A stretch of 64,000 nt of DNA from CAZBMJ01 sp964493205 (GTDB taxonomy: Bacteria > Myxococcota > UBA727 > JABDBI01), in contig CAZBMJ010000008.1 of assembly GCA_964493205.1 (NCBI GenBank), positions 6,343 to 70,342 of the forward strand, read 5' to 3'. The notes under the pieces are model-generated. The model was not told the origin of the DNA. It was given only the letters and a program-made list of their open reading frames with translations, and did no database searches. Of this stretch, positions 9,289-17,910 are shown one piece after another. How positions within the stretch are numbered: position 1 is the first letter of the stretch; each line of letters begins with the position of its first letter. The position numbers and the translations under genes were made by a program.

Positions 9289-9780
9289 CTAACTAATAAC
9301 TTTAAAAAGATTTTTTAATTCTGCTAATTGTGTACTAATTTGAGCATCAATAATACTTTTATTAGCTTTTACTATAATAGAACCACGTAAAAGATTTTCA
9401 TCTTCCAATAAAGTTATTTTTCTAGCAAATGAGCAGCCTCTTGTAATATCTGTCAAATTAGCACTTAAAATAGTAATGTCTTTTGGATGAGCATATACTT
9501 CTACGCCAGTATGTTCAGAGATATTTTTCAGTGCTTTTAATAAAATATCAATAATAATATTAGGATTATTCTTGATGCACTCTTCAATCAATATTTTGGT
9601 AGTATCAAGCACTAGATCCATCTTTAATTCTTTAATTTTTTTATTCAGCCGTTCCATTTTGTTTTGCAAATCAATAAACTGACCATCAGCATCATTTTGA
9701 GCTTTATCACAAGATTTTTTAAAGGCTAAAAAATTTTTCTTAGCCAATTTATATCTTATATTACTAATAACCTCACTCAT
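9289..9780 (-). CDS. FliH/SctL-like ATPase-regulator (stator) protein
   Basis: 163 residues. An N-terminal half (to about residue 60) is charged coiled coil. It is followed by a globular half with the FliH/SctL/V-ATPase-E fold pattern: helix, a strand pair EVYAHPKDI, then LLRGSIIVKANKSIIDAQI and STQLAELKNLF. The last corresponds to the G-x-ID-x-x-IxTQL-x-x-L end of FliH/SctL proteins, which tie the secretion ATPase to the export gate. It overlaps the upstream lipoprotein by eight bases. No other flagellar or type III secretion gene is recognisable in the window, so which machine it serves is open. V-type ATPase subunit E is the main alternative. Confidence 0.6.
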   Translation of the reverse strand: MSEVISNIRYKLAKKNFLAFKKSCDKAQNDADGQFIDLQNKMERLNKKIKELKMDLVLDTTKILIEECIKNNPNIIIDILLKALKNISEHTGVEVYAHPKDITILSANLTDITRGCSFARKITLLEDENLLRGSIIVKANKSIIDAQISTQLAELKNLFKVIS

Positions 9781-10381
9781 AGGTTATTAAATCATCTGTA
9801 TTATCCATATTATTTGATTGAGTTTTTGCTTCGTCAAATAACTCATTTTTTTCAGGAGCATTTGAGCTTGAGTCTGGAGATTCTTCTGAGGGCTCTTTTT
9901 TAATCTCAATTTTTTCAGTTTCGTTAGGCATAGGTTCTTGAGGAACTTTTTCTTCTAGCTTTATTTCTTCTTTAATTTCTTCTCTAATGTCTTGTTTTAG
10001 GGGTTCTTTATCCAATTTAACGCTATCGTCTTTTTTCCCAAATAAGCCAGTTATTTCTGGGACTATTTTGCTTTTTGGGTAATTCCTTAAAAAATAGTCA
10101 GCTAATGAACGAGCCTGCTCTGTTTGAGATACTTCTAGCATCCAATTAATTACTTTTAAATAAATATCGTCCATTGAATGATGGTAAGGCTCTCTTTTGA
10201 TAAAATTATCGAGCACTAAAATGGCCGCTTGCACTTCGCCCATATTATAAAGCGCCACAGCTTCGTGCTTAGACATTTCTATTCGTTCTTTTTGAGAAAG
10301 ATTTTTATAGGTTACATTGGTAGTTTTACAAGACAAAAGTAAAAAAAGACTTAAGACCGCTATTTTTTTAAGACCTAACAT
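9773..10381 (-). CDS. TPR-like lipoprotein
   Basis: 202 residues. The signal ends in the lipobox LLLSC at residue 18. Residues 35-110 are helical pairs spaced like tetratricopeptide repeats (EAVALYNMGEVQAAILVLD, then SQTEQARSLADYFLRNYPKS). The C-terminal 80 residues are a Glu/Lys/Pro-rich disordered tail. It overlaps the FliH/SctL-like gene and follows pgpA by 19 bases. TPR lipoproteins of this kind serve in envelope assembly or as secretion pilotins; I cannot choose. Its pairing with the FliH/SctL-like gene favours a secretion role. Confidence 0.7.
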   Translation of the reverse strand: MLGLKKIAVLSLFLLLSCKTTNVTYKNLSQKERIEMSKHEAVALYNMGEVQAAILVLDNFIKREPYHHSMDDIYLKVINWMLEVSQTEQARSLADYFLRNYPKSKIVPEITGLFGKKDDSVKLDKEPLKQDIREEIKEEIKLEEKVPQEPMPNETEKIEIKKEPSEESPDSSSNAPEKNELFDEAKTQSNNMDNTDDLITYE

Positions 10382-10400
10382 AATAAAAATTATTCCTTTT

Positions 10401-10865
10401 TTAAAATCTAAAAATCATAAAACAGCATACTAAAGCATAAAATGCTGCCATTACATCATCAAGCATAATACCCCATTCTTTAGGAAAAGATTTCTCTGTT
10501 TGCTTAATAGGCCATGGTTTCACAATATCAAACAACCTAAACAATAAAAAAGCTACAATTACTTCCCACCAATTAGGTAATAATACTAAAAAAACTATTC
10601 CTTGGCCTACTACTTCATCAATAACCACTTGTTTAGGATCTAAGTTTTTATAATAAACTATGGCATAAGAACTAGCCCATAGCCCTAGAATAAATAAAAA
10701 AGCTAATAATAAAATTTTGATATACAAAGGAAAAAAATATAAAGCAGGAACCCAAATTATTAAAGAGCCCAGGCTCCCAATGGTTCCAGGTGCAAATTTG
10801 CTTCTTCCACAATAAAAAAATTCGGCTATTAACATTGCAAGTTTTTGCTTACTAAAAAAGGGCAT
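10401..10865 (-). CDS. pgpA: Phosphatidylglycerophosphatase A
   Basis: 154 residues with four membrane segments. It removes phosphate from phosphatidylglycerophosphate to give phosphatidylglycerol in the inner membrane. The family motif FAPGTIGSLGSL is near the N-terminus, VIDEVVGQ in the middle and FDIVKPWPI later. Length is normal. It lies 65 bases after ftsZ, on the same strand. Confidence 0.93.
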   Translation of the reverse strand: MPFFSKQKLAMLIAEFFYCGRSKFAPGTIGSLGSLIIWVPALYFFPLYIKILLLAFLFILGLWASSYAIVYYKNLDPKQVVIDEVVGQGIVFLVLLPNWWEVIVAFLLFRLFDIVKPWPIKQTEKSFPKEWGIMLDDVMAAFYALVCCFMIFRF

Positions 10866-10930
10866 ATAAAACCTTTAAAAAAAATAAGCAGAGATAAAGA
10901 CTCTGCTTTTTGTGTATTTAATCAAGTTCT

Positions 10931-12193
10931 TTAATCATCTCTTCTTAAAAAAGCAGGTATATCATATTCGTCATCTTTTTTATTACTTATACTAGTCTCT
11001 TCAATTGGATCTAATATAGGTATCTTTGGTTTAATAACTGGATTCGAAGGATACTGCGTTGCAGCACTCCTAGAAAAAGTTGGGTAAGTACTCAAATTAG
11101 GTTCAATGGAATCTTTTTTGTTAAAGCCTTTTCTAATAAAAGTTGGTACTTCCTTAGAAAAATTTCCATGATTAGTTTGAGGTACATACGAAGGCACTAT
11201 TGTTTGATAAGAATTTTCTATTTTCTTTTGATTTTTATTTTGTTCAAACCCAGTAGCTATAACCGTAATAGAAACTTCTTCGTCTTTATCAGAATCAACC
11301 ACATAACCAAAAATAATATTAGCATCTTCATGAGCTGCATCTGTAATAAGTTCTATAGCAGAATTAACTTCATGCAATGTTAATGATGGACCACCAGTAA
11401 CATTTACCAAAATACCCATAGCCCCTTCTACAGAAACATCTTCTAATAATGGACTAGAAATAGCTTTTCTGGCAGCTTCAATGGCTCTATTTTCACCAGT
11501 GGCTGTCCCAATGCCCATGAGTGCCATGCCCTGATCACTCATAACCGATATAGCATCAGCAAAGTCTACATTTACAATACCTTGCTGAGTAATAATATCA
11601 CTAATACCTTTTACAGCATTAAACAAAACTTGATCAGCCATTCTAAAAGCATCAAGCATTGAAGTTTTTTCATCTGCCAATTGCAATAAACGATTATTAG
11701 GAACTACTATAAGAGTATCTACGGCTTGCTTTAGAGTTTCTACACCTTTTTCAGCTTGTTTTCTTCTGCGATTACCTTCAAATAAAAATGGTTTAGTTAC
11801 CACTCCTACTGTTAGAGCGCCTAGCCTTCTAGCAACATCAGCAATAATTGGCGCGGCCCCTGTACCAGTTCCTCCGCCCATACCTGCAGCTATAAAAACC
11901 ATATCTGCACCAAGTAAAAGCTCTTCAATTCTATCAATACTTTCTTTAGCAGCACTTGCTCCTATTTCTGGTTTAGCTCCAGCACCCAAACCTTTGGTGC
12001 ATCCTTGTCCTAATTGCAACTTTATTTCTGCAGAATTAGCATCAAGGGCTTGGCAATCAGTATTAGCTACCATAAATTCAACACTAGAGATGCCACGTTC
12101 AATCATGTTGTTAATAGCATTACCACCGCCACCGCCAACGCCAATAACTTTAATTCTAGGCCCTCTTTCTTGTATTTCGTCAAATTCTATCAT
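10931..12193 (-). CDS. ftsZ: Cell division GTPase FtsZ
   Basis: 420 residues. Tubulin-like GTPase that forms the division ring. The GTP signature [15 protein letters not shown] is intact around residues 105-120. The T7 catalytic loop [13 protein letters not shown] follows at about 208. The C-terminal tail that binds FtsA/ZipA is present as [10 protein letters not shown] after a variable linker of about 80 residues. It sits 56 bases after ftsA in the conserved ftsA-ftsZ order, but murC/ddl/ftsQ do not precede the pair here. Confidence 0.98.
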   Translation of the reverse strand: MIEFDEIQERGPRIKVIGVGGGGGNAINNMIERGISSVEFMVANTDCQALDANSAEIKLQLGQGCTKGLGAGAKPEIGASAAKESIDRIEELLLGADMVFIAAGMGGGTGTGAAPIIADVARRLGALTVGVVTKPFLFEGNRRRKQAEKGVETLKQAVDTLIVVPNNRLLQLADEKTSMLDAFRMADQVLFNAVKGISDIITQQGIVNVDFADAISVMSDQGMALMGIGTATGENRAIEAARKAISSPLLEDVSVEGAMGILVNVTGGPSLTLHEVNSAIELITDAAHEDANIIFGYVVDSDKDEEVSITVIATGFEQNKNQKKIENSYQTIVPSYVPQTNHGNFSKEVPTFIRKGFNKKDSIEPNLSTYPTFSRSAATQYPSNPVIKPKIPILDPIEETSISNKKDDEYDIPAFLRRDD

Positions 12194-12249
12194 TGTGAAG
12201 CCTCCCCATTTCTTTAATATGTGTCATAAATAAAACTTTTTCAACTAAA

Positions 12250-13485
12250 CTAAATTATATCATTAAACCAATCGCTCACTTTACGGCGTATTTTTATATA
12301 AATATTCTCGCTTTTATTCATAAAGTGCTTACGTTCACCATTTTTTGAACCATATAGTACTAATCCAACAGCGGTAGCATAGGTAGGACTTTTTACAACA
12401 TCCATTAAACCACCTACTCCTTTTGGAACTCCTAATCTAGCTGGAAGACCTGTAATTTCTTCTGCTACTTCTGTAATTCCAGGAAGCAGTGAAGAACCAC
12501 CGGTAATAACTATACCAGAAGCTAGTAATTCCATAAGGCCTGAATTATTTATTTCCCGGGTAATAAGCTCAAAAGTTTCTTTAACTCTTGGACTAAGTAT
12601 TTCTGCTAAGATTTGTCTTTTCAACAATCTATCAGGCCTATTGCCAATGCTTGGTACTTCTATTTCCTCGTTTAAATAATCAGCATTGGGGCTAGCTGCA
12701 CCATATCTTTTTTTTATTTCTTCAGCACTCTGCTGAGGCGTTCTTAAACCAATGGCTATGTCATTAGTAAAATGTTGCCCACCAACAGCAATCACTGATG
12801 TATATTGAATACTCCCATTTAAAAATATTGCTATATCTGTAGTACCTCCTCCAATATCAACCAAAACTACACCTAGATCTTTTTCATCCTCTCCTAAAAC
12901 AGCATAAGATGAAGCAAGCTGCTCAAGCACAATGTCACTCACTGAAATACCGCATTTTTGAGTGCATTTAACAATGTTTTGAGCTGAACTTATAGAACCA
13001 GTAACAATATGTGCGCTACATTCAAGCCTAACACCAGACATTCCCAAAGGCTCTTTAATTCCTTCTTGCCCATCAATTATGTATTCTTTAGGCAAAATAT
13101 GAAATACTTCTCTATCCATTGGGATAGCGACAGCGCCAGCCGCGTCAATAACTTTCTCAATATCGCTTAACTTTATTTCGCCTTCTTTGACAGCAACCAT
13201 TCCTCGGCTATTAATCCCTCGAATATGACTACCAGCAATTCCCACATACACAGATGTTATAGGATAAGAACAATTTTTTTGAGCCTCACTTAGAGCCTTT
13301 TTAATAGACTGCACAGTGCTTTCTATATTTATTATTACGCCTTTTCTTAGACCATGGGATGCACTTGAGCCTATGGCACAAATTTCAATAATGCCATTTT
13401 CTTTAGAAAGGCCTACGATAGCACACACTTTAGTCGTACCAATATCAAGACCTACTATAACTGAATCCTTTTTAGCTCGCGCCAT
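12250..13485 (-). CDS. ftsA: Cell division protein FtsA
   Basis: 411 residues. Actin-like ATPase that anchors FtsZ to the membrane. The phosphate-1 motif GLDIGTTKVCAIVG starts near residue 12, phosphate-2 is VDIGGGTTDIAIF, and the adenosine motif is GIVITGGSSLLPG. The C-terminal amphipathic helix (IKIRRKVSDWF) is the membrane anchor. First gene of the leftward division/envelope run; the 196 bases before it are AT-rich and shared with the divergent lipoprotein gene at 13682. Confidence 0.97.
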   Translation of the reverse strand: MARAKKDSVIVGLDIGTTKVCAIVGLSKENGIIEICAIGSSASHGLRKGVIINIESTVQSIKKALSEAQKNCSYPITSVYVGIAGSHIRGINSRGMVAVKEGEIKLSDIEKVIDAAGAVAIPMDREVFHILPKEYIIDGQEGIKEPLGMSGVRLECSAHIVTGSISSAQNIVKCTQKCGISVSDIVLEQLASSYAVLGEDEKDLGVVLVDIGGGTTDIAIFLNGSIQYTSVIAVGGQHFTNDIAIGLRTPQQSAEEIKKRYGAASPNADYLNEEIEVPSIGNRPDRLLKRQILAEILSPRVKETFELITREINNSGLMELLASGIVITGGSSLLPGITEVAEEITGLPARLGVPKGVGGLMDVVKSPTYATAVGLVLYGSKNGERKHFMNKSENIYIKIRRKVSDWFNDII

Positions 13486-13681
13486 CTATTCTTCCAAAGA
13501 GCAAAAGTTATCTCCAAAGTAAAAACATGTATGTTTCTTATCTAAACAACAAAAAAAAACCAACAGCCTAAACGTGATTATTGTTAAAAAATATGCTTTT
13601 CATTAACTATTATTAAACACTCAATAAGCTTTTAGCAATTAATCTTGAATAAAAATTTTATTCTAACAGTTAATAAGTATC

Positions 13682-14101
13682 ATGAAAAAAAAATTAAATT
13701 TATTTTTAAGCTTTATTTTATTACTTATTACAAGTTGCAATAAAAATTTACCTTACAATACTTCTAGGGAGCACGCTATGCAAGTAAACTTTTATGAATC
13801 GTTAGAAGGATATGAAGTAATATTTATCCTACGTTCACAAAGCGTAAAACAAAGAGATAAAGACATACCGCTAGATTTTTATGTTTTAGGTAAAATTGCT
13901 GATGGGCAATTTATAGCCACAAGCGAAGTATTAGGACAAGGAGAGCTAGCAACTAAGGGCCGAAAAGGTTGGCTTGAGTTAAATAGTAAGGAATTTTTTC
14001 CCGAAGAATCTGGCCGCAGAGCTCAAACACCATTTGTTAGCGGCTACATGACTGATAGAGGCTTTGTGCCATCAAAAAGAGAAATTGCTATATCCCCATA
14101 A
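13682..14101 (+). CDS. Small lipoprotein of unknown function
   Basis: 139 residues with a lipoprotein signal ending LLITSC. The mature part is a small beta-rich domain. No family is recognised. It stands 22 bases before gcvPA and may share its promoter, but a functional link to glycine cleavage is not evident. Confidence 0.75.
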   Translation: MKKKLNLFLSFILLLITSCNKNLPYNTSREHAMQVNFYESLEGYEVIFILRSQSVKQRDKDIPLDFYVLGKIADGQFIATSEVLGQGELATKGRKGWLELNSKEFFPEESGRRAQTPFVSGYMTDRGFVPSKREIAISP

Positions 14102-14123
14102 AACTTTAGCAAAAGAGTTATTC

Positions 14124-15476
14124 ATGAGATTTGTAAGTACTGACAATGAAGATTCAAAAAAAATGCTTCAAACAATAGGTAAAGAAAATATAGAAGAGCT
14201 ATTTAGCTCAATACCTTCAAACCTATTGTCTAATAATTTGCTTAATATACCCAAAGCCAAAGATGAAAGACAGCTTAAAAAATCTCTTACTAATTTAATA
14301 AGTCCATTAAACGTAGTTAATTTTCTAGGTGCGGGTGCTTGTGAACATTTTGTTCCAGAATGGATATCTCAACAATTATTAAGAGCTGAATGGTATACCT
14401 CGTATACTCCTTATCAAGCAGAAGTATCTCAAGGAAATTTACAAGCAATATTTGAATTTCAAAGCATGATAAAAAGCTTGCTTGGACAAGAAATAGCAAA
14501 CGCTTCCATGTATGATGGAGCAACAGCTTTAGTTGAAGCAGTATTATTAGCTCATAGAATAAATCAAAAAAATATTGTTTTAGTCCCTAGCAATATACAT
14601 CCCCACTATGAACAAACTCTAAAAACTTACTTACAATATACAAGTATAAAAATAGTATCTATTAATTTTGATAAGCAGGGTATGGTTTGTTTTAATAGCT
14701 TTTATAAAGCATTAGAACAGTTTGATAACCAAATATGCGCTGCTTGCATCCAAACGCCAAATTTTTTTGGTTTATTTGAAGATGTCACAGCATTTGCTAA
14801 AACACTTTCAGAAAAAAATATTTTTTCCATCGCTGTAAACACAGATTGCTCAGCCCTAGCTTTAATAAAACCCTTAGGCACTTTAGGCTTTGATGTATGT
14901 GTCTCAGATGGTATAGGACTGCTTGGTTCTTTAAGCATGGGTGGGCCTGGCGTAGGTTTATTTGCCACTAAACAACAATATTTACGACAAACACCTGGAA
15001 GATTAGTTGGGCTTACCACTGATAAAAACGGCAATTCGGGCTTTGTGCTTACCTTATCCACAAGAGAACAACACATACGGCGTGAAAAAGCCACATCAAA
15101 TATTTGTACTAATCATAACCTTATGGCTTTAGCTTTGGCTATGACCTTAAGTTCTTACGGCAAATCTGGCTTTATTAACTTAGCTTTTAATAATATCCAT
15201 AAAACCATTTATTTTAGAAAAAAGCTCTTAGAATTTGGAATTAAACCAGAATTTAATAACCCCCATTACAATGAAACCGTCATAAAACTCGCCTCCAGTG
15301 AGCACGTTAAAAAATTTTTAAATAAAGCAAGGTCAAAAAATATTATTGCCGGCCTTAATCTTGGGCAATTTTATCAAAATCTAAACAGCCATTTATTAAT
15401 TGCTACTACAGAGCTTCATGAAGACGAAGAAATCACTCAGCTTGCAACGCTTTTAGGGGAAGAAATAAATGGATAA
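14124..15476 (+). CDS. gcvPA: Glycine dehydrogenase (decarboxylating) subunit 1
   Basis: 450 residues. N-terminal half of P-protein, which with GcvPB decarboxylates glycine and transfers the aminomethyl group to the lipoyl arm of GcvH. The start at 14124 gives MRFVSTDNEDSKKMLQTIG, matching the family N-terminus; the upstream ATG-less extension to 14064 would overlap the preceding lipoprotein. The segment FLGAGACEHFVPEWI and the block YQAEVSQGNLQAIFEFQSM are typical. It overlaps gcvPB by eight bases. gcvH lies 25 kb away and gcvT is not in the window. Confidence 0.96.
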   Translation: MRFVSTDNEDSKKMLQTIGKENIEELFSSIPSNLLSNNLLNIPKAKDERQLKKSLTNLISPLNVVNFLGAGACEHFVPEWISQQLLRAEWYTSYTPYQAEVSQGNLQAIFEFQSMIKSLLGQEIANASMYDGATALVEAVLLAHRINQKNIVLVPSNIHPHYEQTLKTYLQYTSIKIVSINFDKQGMVCFNSFYKALEQFDNQICAACIQTPNFFGLFEDVTAFAKTLSEKNIFSIAVNTDCSALALIKPLGTLGFDVCVSDGIGLLGSLSMGGPGVGLFATKQQYLRQTPGRLVGLTTDKNGNSGFVLTLSTREQHIRREKATSNICTNHNLMALALAMTLSSYGKSGFINLAFNNIHKTIYFRKKLLEFGIKPEFNNPHYNETVIKLASSEHVKKFLNKARSKNIIAGLNLGQFYQNLNSHLLIATTELHEDEEITQLATLLGEEING

Positions 15477-16926
15477 AGTTAATTTTTTACATGAAGCTTT
15501 AATATTTTTAAGATCTAGCCCACAAAGCACAGCTATTGATTTTTTTACTAACGAAATAGATCACAAAGAAGTAAAAAAAACTCTACAAAATTTATTTTAT
15601 GACCGTCAAGATCTGCTCTTGCCTGAACTTAACGAACCCCAAGTAGTGAGGCATTATACTAAGCTTAGTCAAAAAAATTTTTCTATTGATACTACAAGTT
15701 ACCCCCTTGGCTCTTGTACCATGAAGTATAACCCTAAAATTAATGAATGGGCTGCAAGACTACCTGGACTTTGCAGCCTTCACCCATTGATGCCTATAGA
15801 AATATTACAGCCAGCGTTAAAAATTTGTTACGAAATGCAAAACTGGCTTTCTGAAATAGGTGGTTTTATACAAACTTCACTGGCCCCAAGCGCTGGAGCT
15901 CATGGTGAATTTGCAGGGCTAGCAATGATCGCCAAAGCATTAAAAGATCGAAAAGAACATCGCACAAAAATTATGGTCCCAACGTCTGCTCATGGTACTA
16001 ATCCTGCAACTGCAGCTTTTTTTGGGTGGGAAGTTTTATCTGTTGAAATCAATAATGATGGCCGTGCTAATTTATCACAAATAGAAAGTCTTATGGACGA
16101 TAAGTGCGCAGGAATTATGATCACAAATCCTAATACTTTGGGTATATTTGAATCAGATTTAGCAAAAATATCTCATATTATTCATAACAAAGGTGGATAT
16201 GTGTATGGTGATGGAGCTAATTTAAATGCTCTTTTGGGTATATGCAGGCCGGGCGATTGTGGCGTAGATGTTATGCATTTTAACTTACATAAAACTTTTA
16301 CTACTCCCCATGGTGGTGGTGGACCTGGTTGTGGCGCTATTGGTGCATCTGAAAAATTATACAAATATTTGCCTACTCCTTTAATCAAACAAACAAATAA
16401 TTTTTACGAAGTGATAGACAGCGATAAAGATTCTATAGGTCGCATTAGAAGTTTTTTTAGTAATTTTGGTCTATTAATAAGAGCATGGACCTATTTACAA
16501 AGCCTTGGTCCCAATGGTTTAAAACAAGTAAGTCAAAAAGCAGTTCTCAATGCTAATTATATTCGCCATTGTCTAAAAGACCATTATTACTTACCTTTTA
16601 AGAGTGATTGCTTACATGAAGTAGTCTTAAGCGATAAATGGCAACAAGAAAACGGCGTATCAGCACTAGATATTTCTAAACGGCTCATTGATTATGGCAT
16701 ACATCCACCCACCATGTATTTTCCATTAATAGTCAAAGGCGCTTTAATGATTGAACCCACAGAAACTGAATCATTATTTGACTTAGATCATTTAATAAAT
16801 GCTTTTATAAGGGTGGCAAAAGAGTGCAAAAAAAGTCCTGAATTAGTTAAATCTGCTCCTCATACTACTGCCCTAAGCAGAATAGACGAAGTAAAAGCAG
16901 TAAGAGAACTTAGGCTAAGTTATTGA
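15469..16926 (+). CDS. gcvPB: Glycine dehydrogenase (decarboxylating) subunit 2
   Basis: 485 residues. PLP-carrying half of split P-protein. The Schiff-base Lys is in NLHKTFTTPHGGGGPG near residue 275. The substrate loop LGSCTMKYNPK and SAHGTNPATA are intact. Translationally coupled to gcvPA. The split PA/PB form is common in several bacterial phyla and archaea, in contrast to the fused GcvP of enterobacteria. Confidence 0.97.
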   Translation: MDKVNFLHEALIFLRSSPQSTAIDFFTNEIDHKEVKKTLQNLFYDRQDLLLPELNEPQVVRHYTKLSQKNFSIDTTSYPLGSCTMKYNPKINEWAARLPGLCSLHPLMPIEILQPALKICYEMQNWLSEIGGFIQTSLAPSAGAHGEFAGLAMIAKALKDRKEHRTKIMVPTSAHGTNPATAAFFGWEVLSVEINNDGRANLSQIESLMDDKCAGIMITNPNTLGIFESDLAKISHIIHNKGGYVYGDGANLNALLGICRPGDCGVDVMHFNLHKTFTTPHGGGGPGCGAIGASEKLYKYLPTPLIKQTNNFYEVIDSDKDSIGRIRSFFSNFGLLIRAWTYLQSLGPNGLKQVSQKAVLNANYIRHCLKDHYYLPFKSDCLHEVVLSDKWQQENGVSALDISKRLIDYGIHPPTMYFPLIVKGALMIEPTETESLFDLDHLINAFIRVAKECKKSPELVKSAPHTTALSRIDEVKAVRELRLSY

Positions 16927-16980
16927 TATTTCAAATTCTACTCACTAATCTAACTCCTTAGTTTAAAAGGAGATTTTCCC

Positions 16981-17544
16981 ATGAAAAAAATTTTCATAGT
17001 CATCGCATTATTTGCAGCAACTATTTCTTGGGCCCAAGGTGTTCTAAGCCTTCGGCAATATAAGAACATTGGAGGCGAATTTATACAAAGAGTTATTAAA
17101 ACCCATTCTACTGTAAATCCTAAATACATCTTGGCATATGGAAAACAAACTCAAAAACTTATAGATAATGGCAAAGCTTACGCATGTGTTGCATATAAAG
17201 ATGACAAGTTTGTTGCGCAAGCAGTTCTTGTTCCTCAAATAAAAAACAAGCACTTTCGCCAAGAGTTTGTAGGTTTAGCTCCTGCGGCCATTACCAATGA
17301 GAATAGCATTCACGAATTTACTAAACTATTGCAAAGTGAATTTATTAATGCTGAAGGACTGGCCTGTTGCTTTCCAGAGTATCAGCTTAAAGAATTTGAA
17401 ACCCTTTTAGAAATGACAGGTTATAAGCCTAATCCTGAAATTGCTGAAGATCCATCTGTTATGAAAGAGTATTACGGCGATATTTTTAGTAATGCTGATC
17501 ACCTTTGGTATTCTCTTGATTTTGAAAAAATCAAAAAAAATTAG
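16981..17544 (+). CDS. Exported GNAT-like protein, function unknown
   Basis: 187 residues preceded by AAGGAG. Signal peptide residues 1-19 (ending ISWAQ). The mature region has the strand-helix pattern of a GNAT acyltransferase-like fold: strands around ACVAYKDDKFVAQAVLV, a helix TKLLQSEF, then FETLLEMTGYKP and LWYSLDF, where GNAT proteins have the C-terminal GF-x-P and a final strand. The acetyl-CoA loop (Q/R-x-x-G-x-G/A) is not visible, so catalysis is doubtful. Compare the exported protein at 47235, which shows a similar architecture. Confidence 0.6.
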   Translation: MKKIFIVIALFAATISWAQGVLSLRQYKNIGGEFIQRVIKTHSTVNPKYILAYGKQTQKLIDNGKAYACVAYKDDKFVAQAVLVPQIKNKHFRQEFVGLAPAAITNENSIHEFTKLLQSEFINAEGLACCFPEYQLKEFETLLEMTGYKPNPEIAEDPSVMKEYYGDIFSNADHLWYSLDFEKIKKN

Positions 17545-17551
17545 TAATTAT

Positions 17552-17571
17552 GGGCTCGGCTTAGCGAGCCC
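17552..17571. terminator. Hairpin terminator between convergent genes
   Basis: Seven-bp GC stem (17552-17558 with 17565-17571) and six-base loop, between the stops of the plus-strand gene at 17544 and the minus-strand gene at 17584. On the minus strand it is followed after some ten bases by a long T run, so it best serves the minus-strand lectin gene. Confidence 0.7.
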
Positions 17572-17583
17572 AATTCTGGCTTG

Positions 17584-17841
17584 TTAACAAACTCGGCAAT
17601 TACAAACTGAACGTTCACCCCAGATTACAGTTGTCCAGTTACCGGTCCAGCTACCGTTGATATTACTGCATACAGCTGGACAAACTTGTTTGGCATGGTC
17701 ATTGTTCCAGATTGGGCCAGTTATCTGATCACCTGTCCAGCACAAAGCTTCAACGTCGTCATGAACTTCAGTTGTGTTATCTGCATTAATGCCAGCCGCC
17801 AAAAACAACAAACCAGATACTAAAACGATTTTTTTAAGCAT
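17584..17841 (-). CDS. Exported mannan-binding (MVL-type) lectin domain protein
   Basis: 85 residues from the ATG at 17841, which has AGGAG six bases upstream; a longer reading frame to 17901 has no such site. Residues 1-20 are a signal peptide (LVSGLLFLAAGINA). The mature 65 residues form one complete domain of the mannan-binding type first known from the Microcystis viridis lectin: GPIWNNDHAKQVCP, then GSWTGNWTTVIWGERSVCNC. Six Cys suggest disulfides. These domains bind mannose-rich glycans. A secreted single-domain version could bind host or prey glycans, or act as a protease-inhibitor-like small protein. Confidence 0.75.
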   Translation of the reverse strand: MLKKIVLVSGLLFLAAGINADNTTEVHDDVEALCWTGDQITGPIWNNDHAKQVCPAVCSNINGSWTGNWTTVIWGERSVCNCRVC

Positions 17842-17910
17842 AGTAACTCCTAAGAACTTGATTGTTCTTGTCTGATCCTTAGTAACTAACTCATAGGGCA
17901 ATGATTCAAT

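Noticed and set aside
9773..10381. SctJ (secretion ring lipoprotein)
   Set aside because: The position next to a SctL-like gene is tempting, but the mature part is TPR-like and lacks the SctJ ring domains and C-terminal membrane helix.
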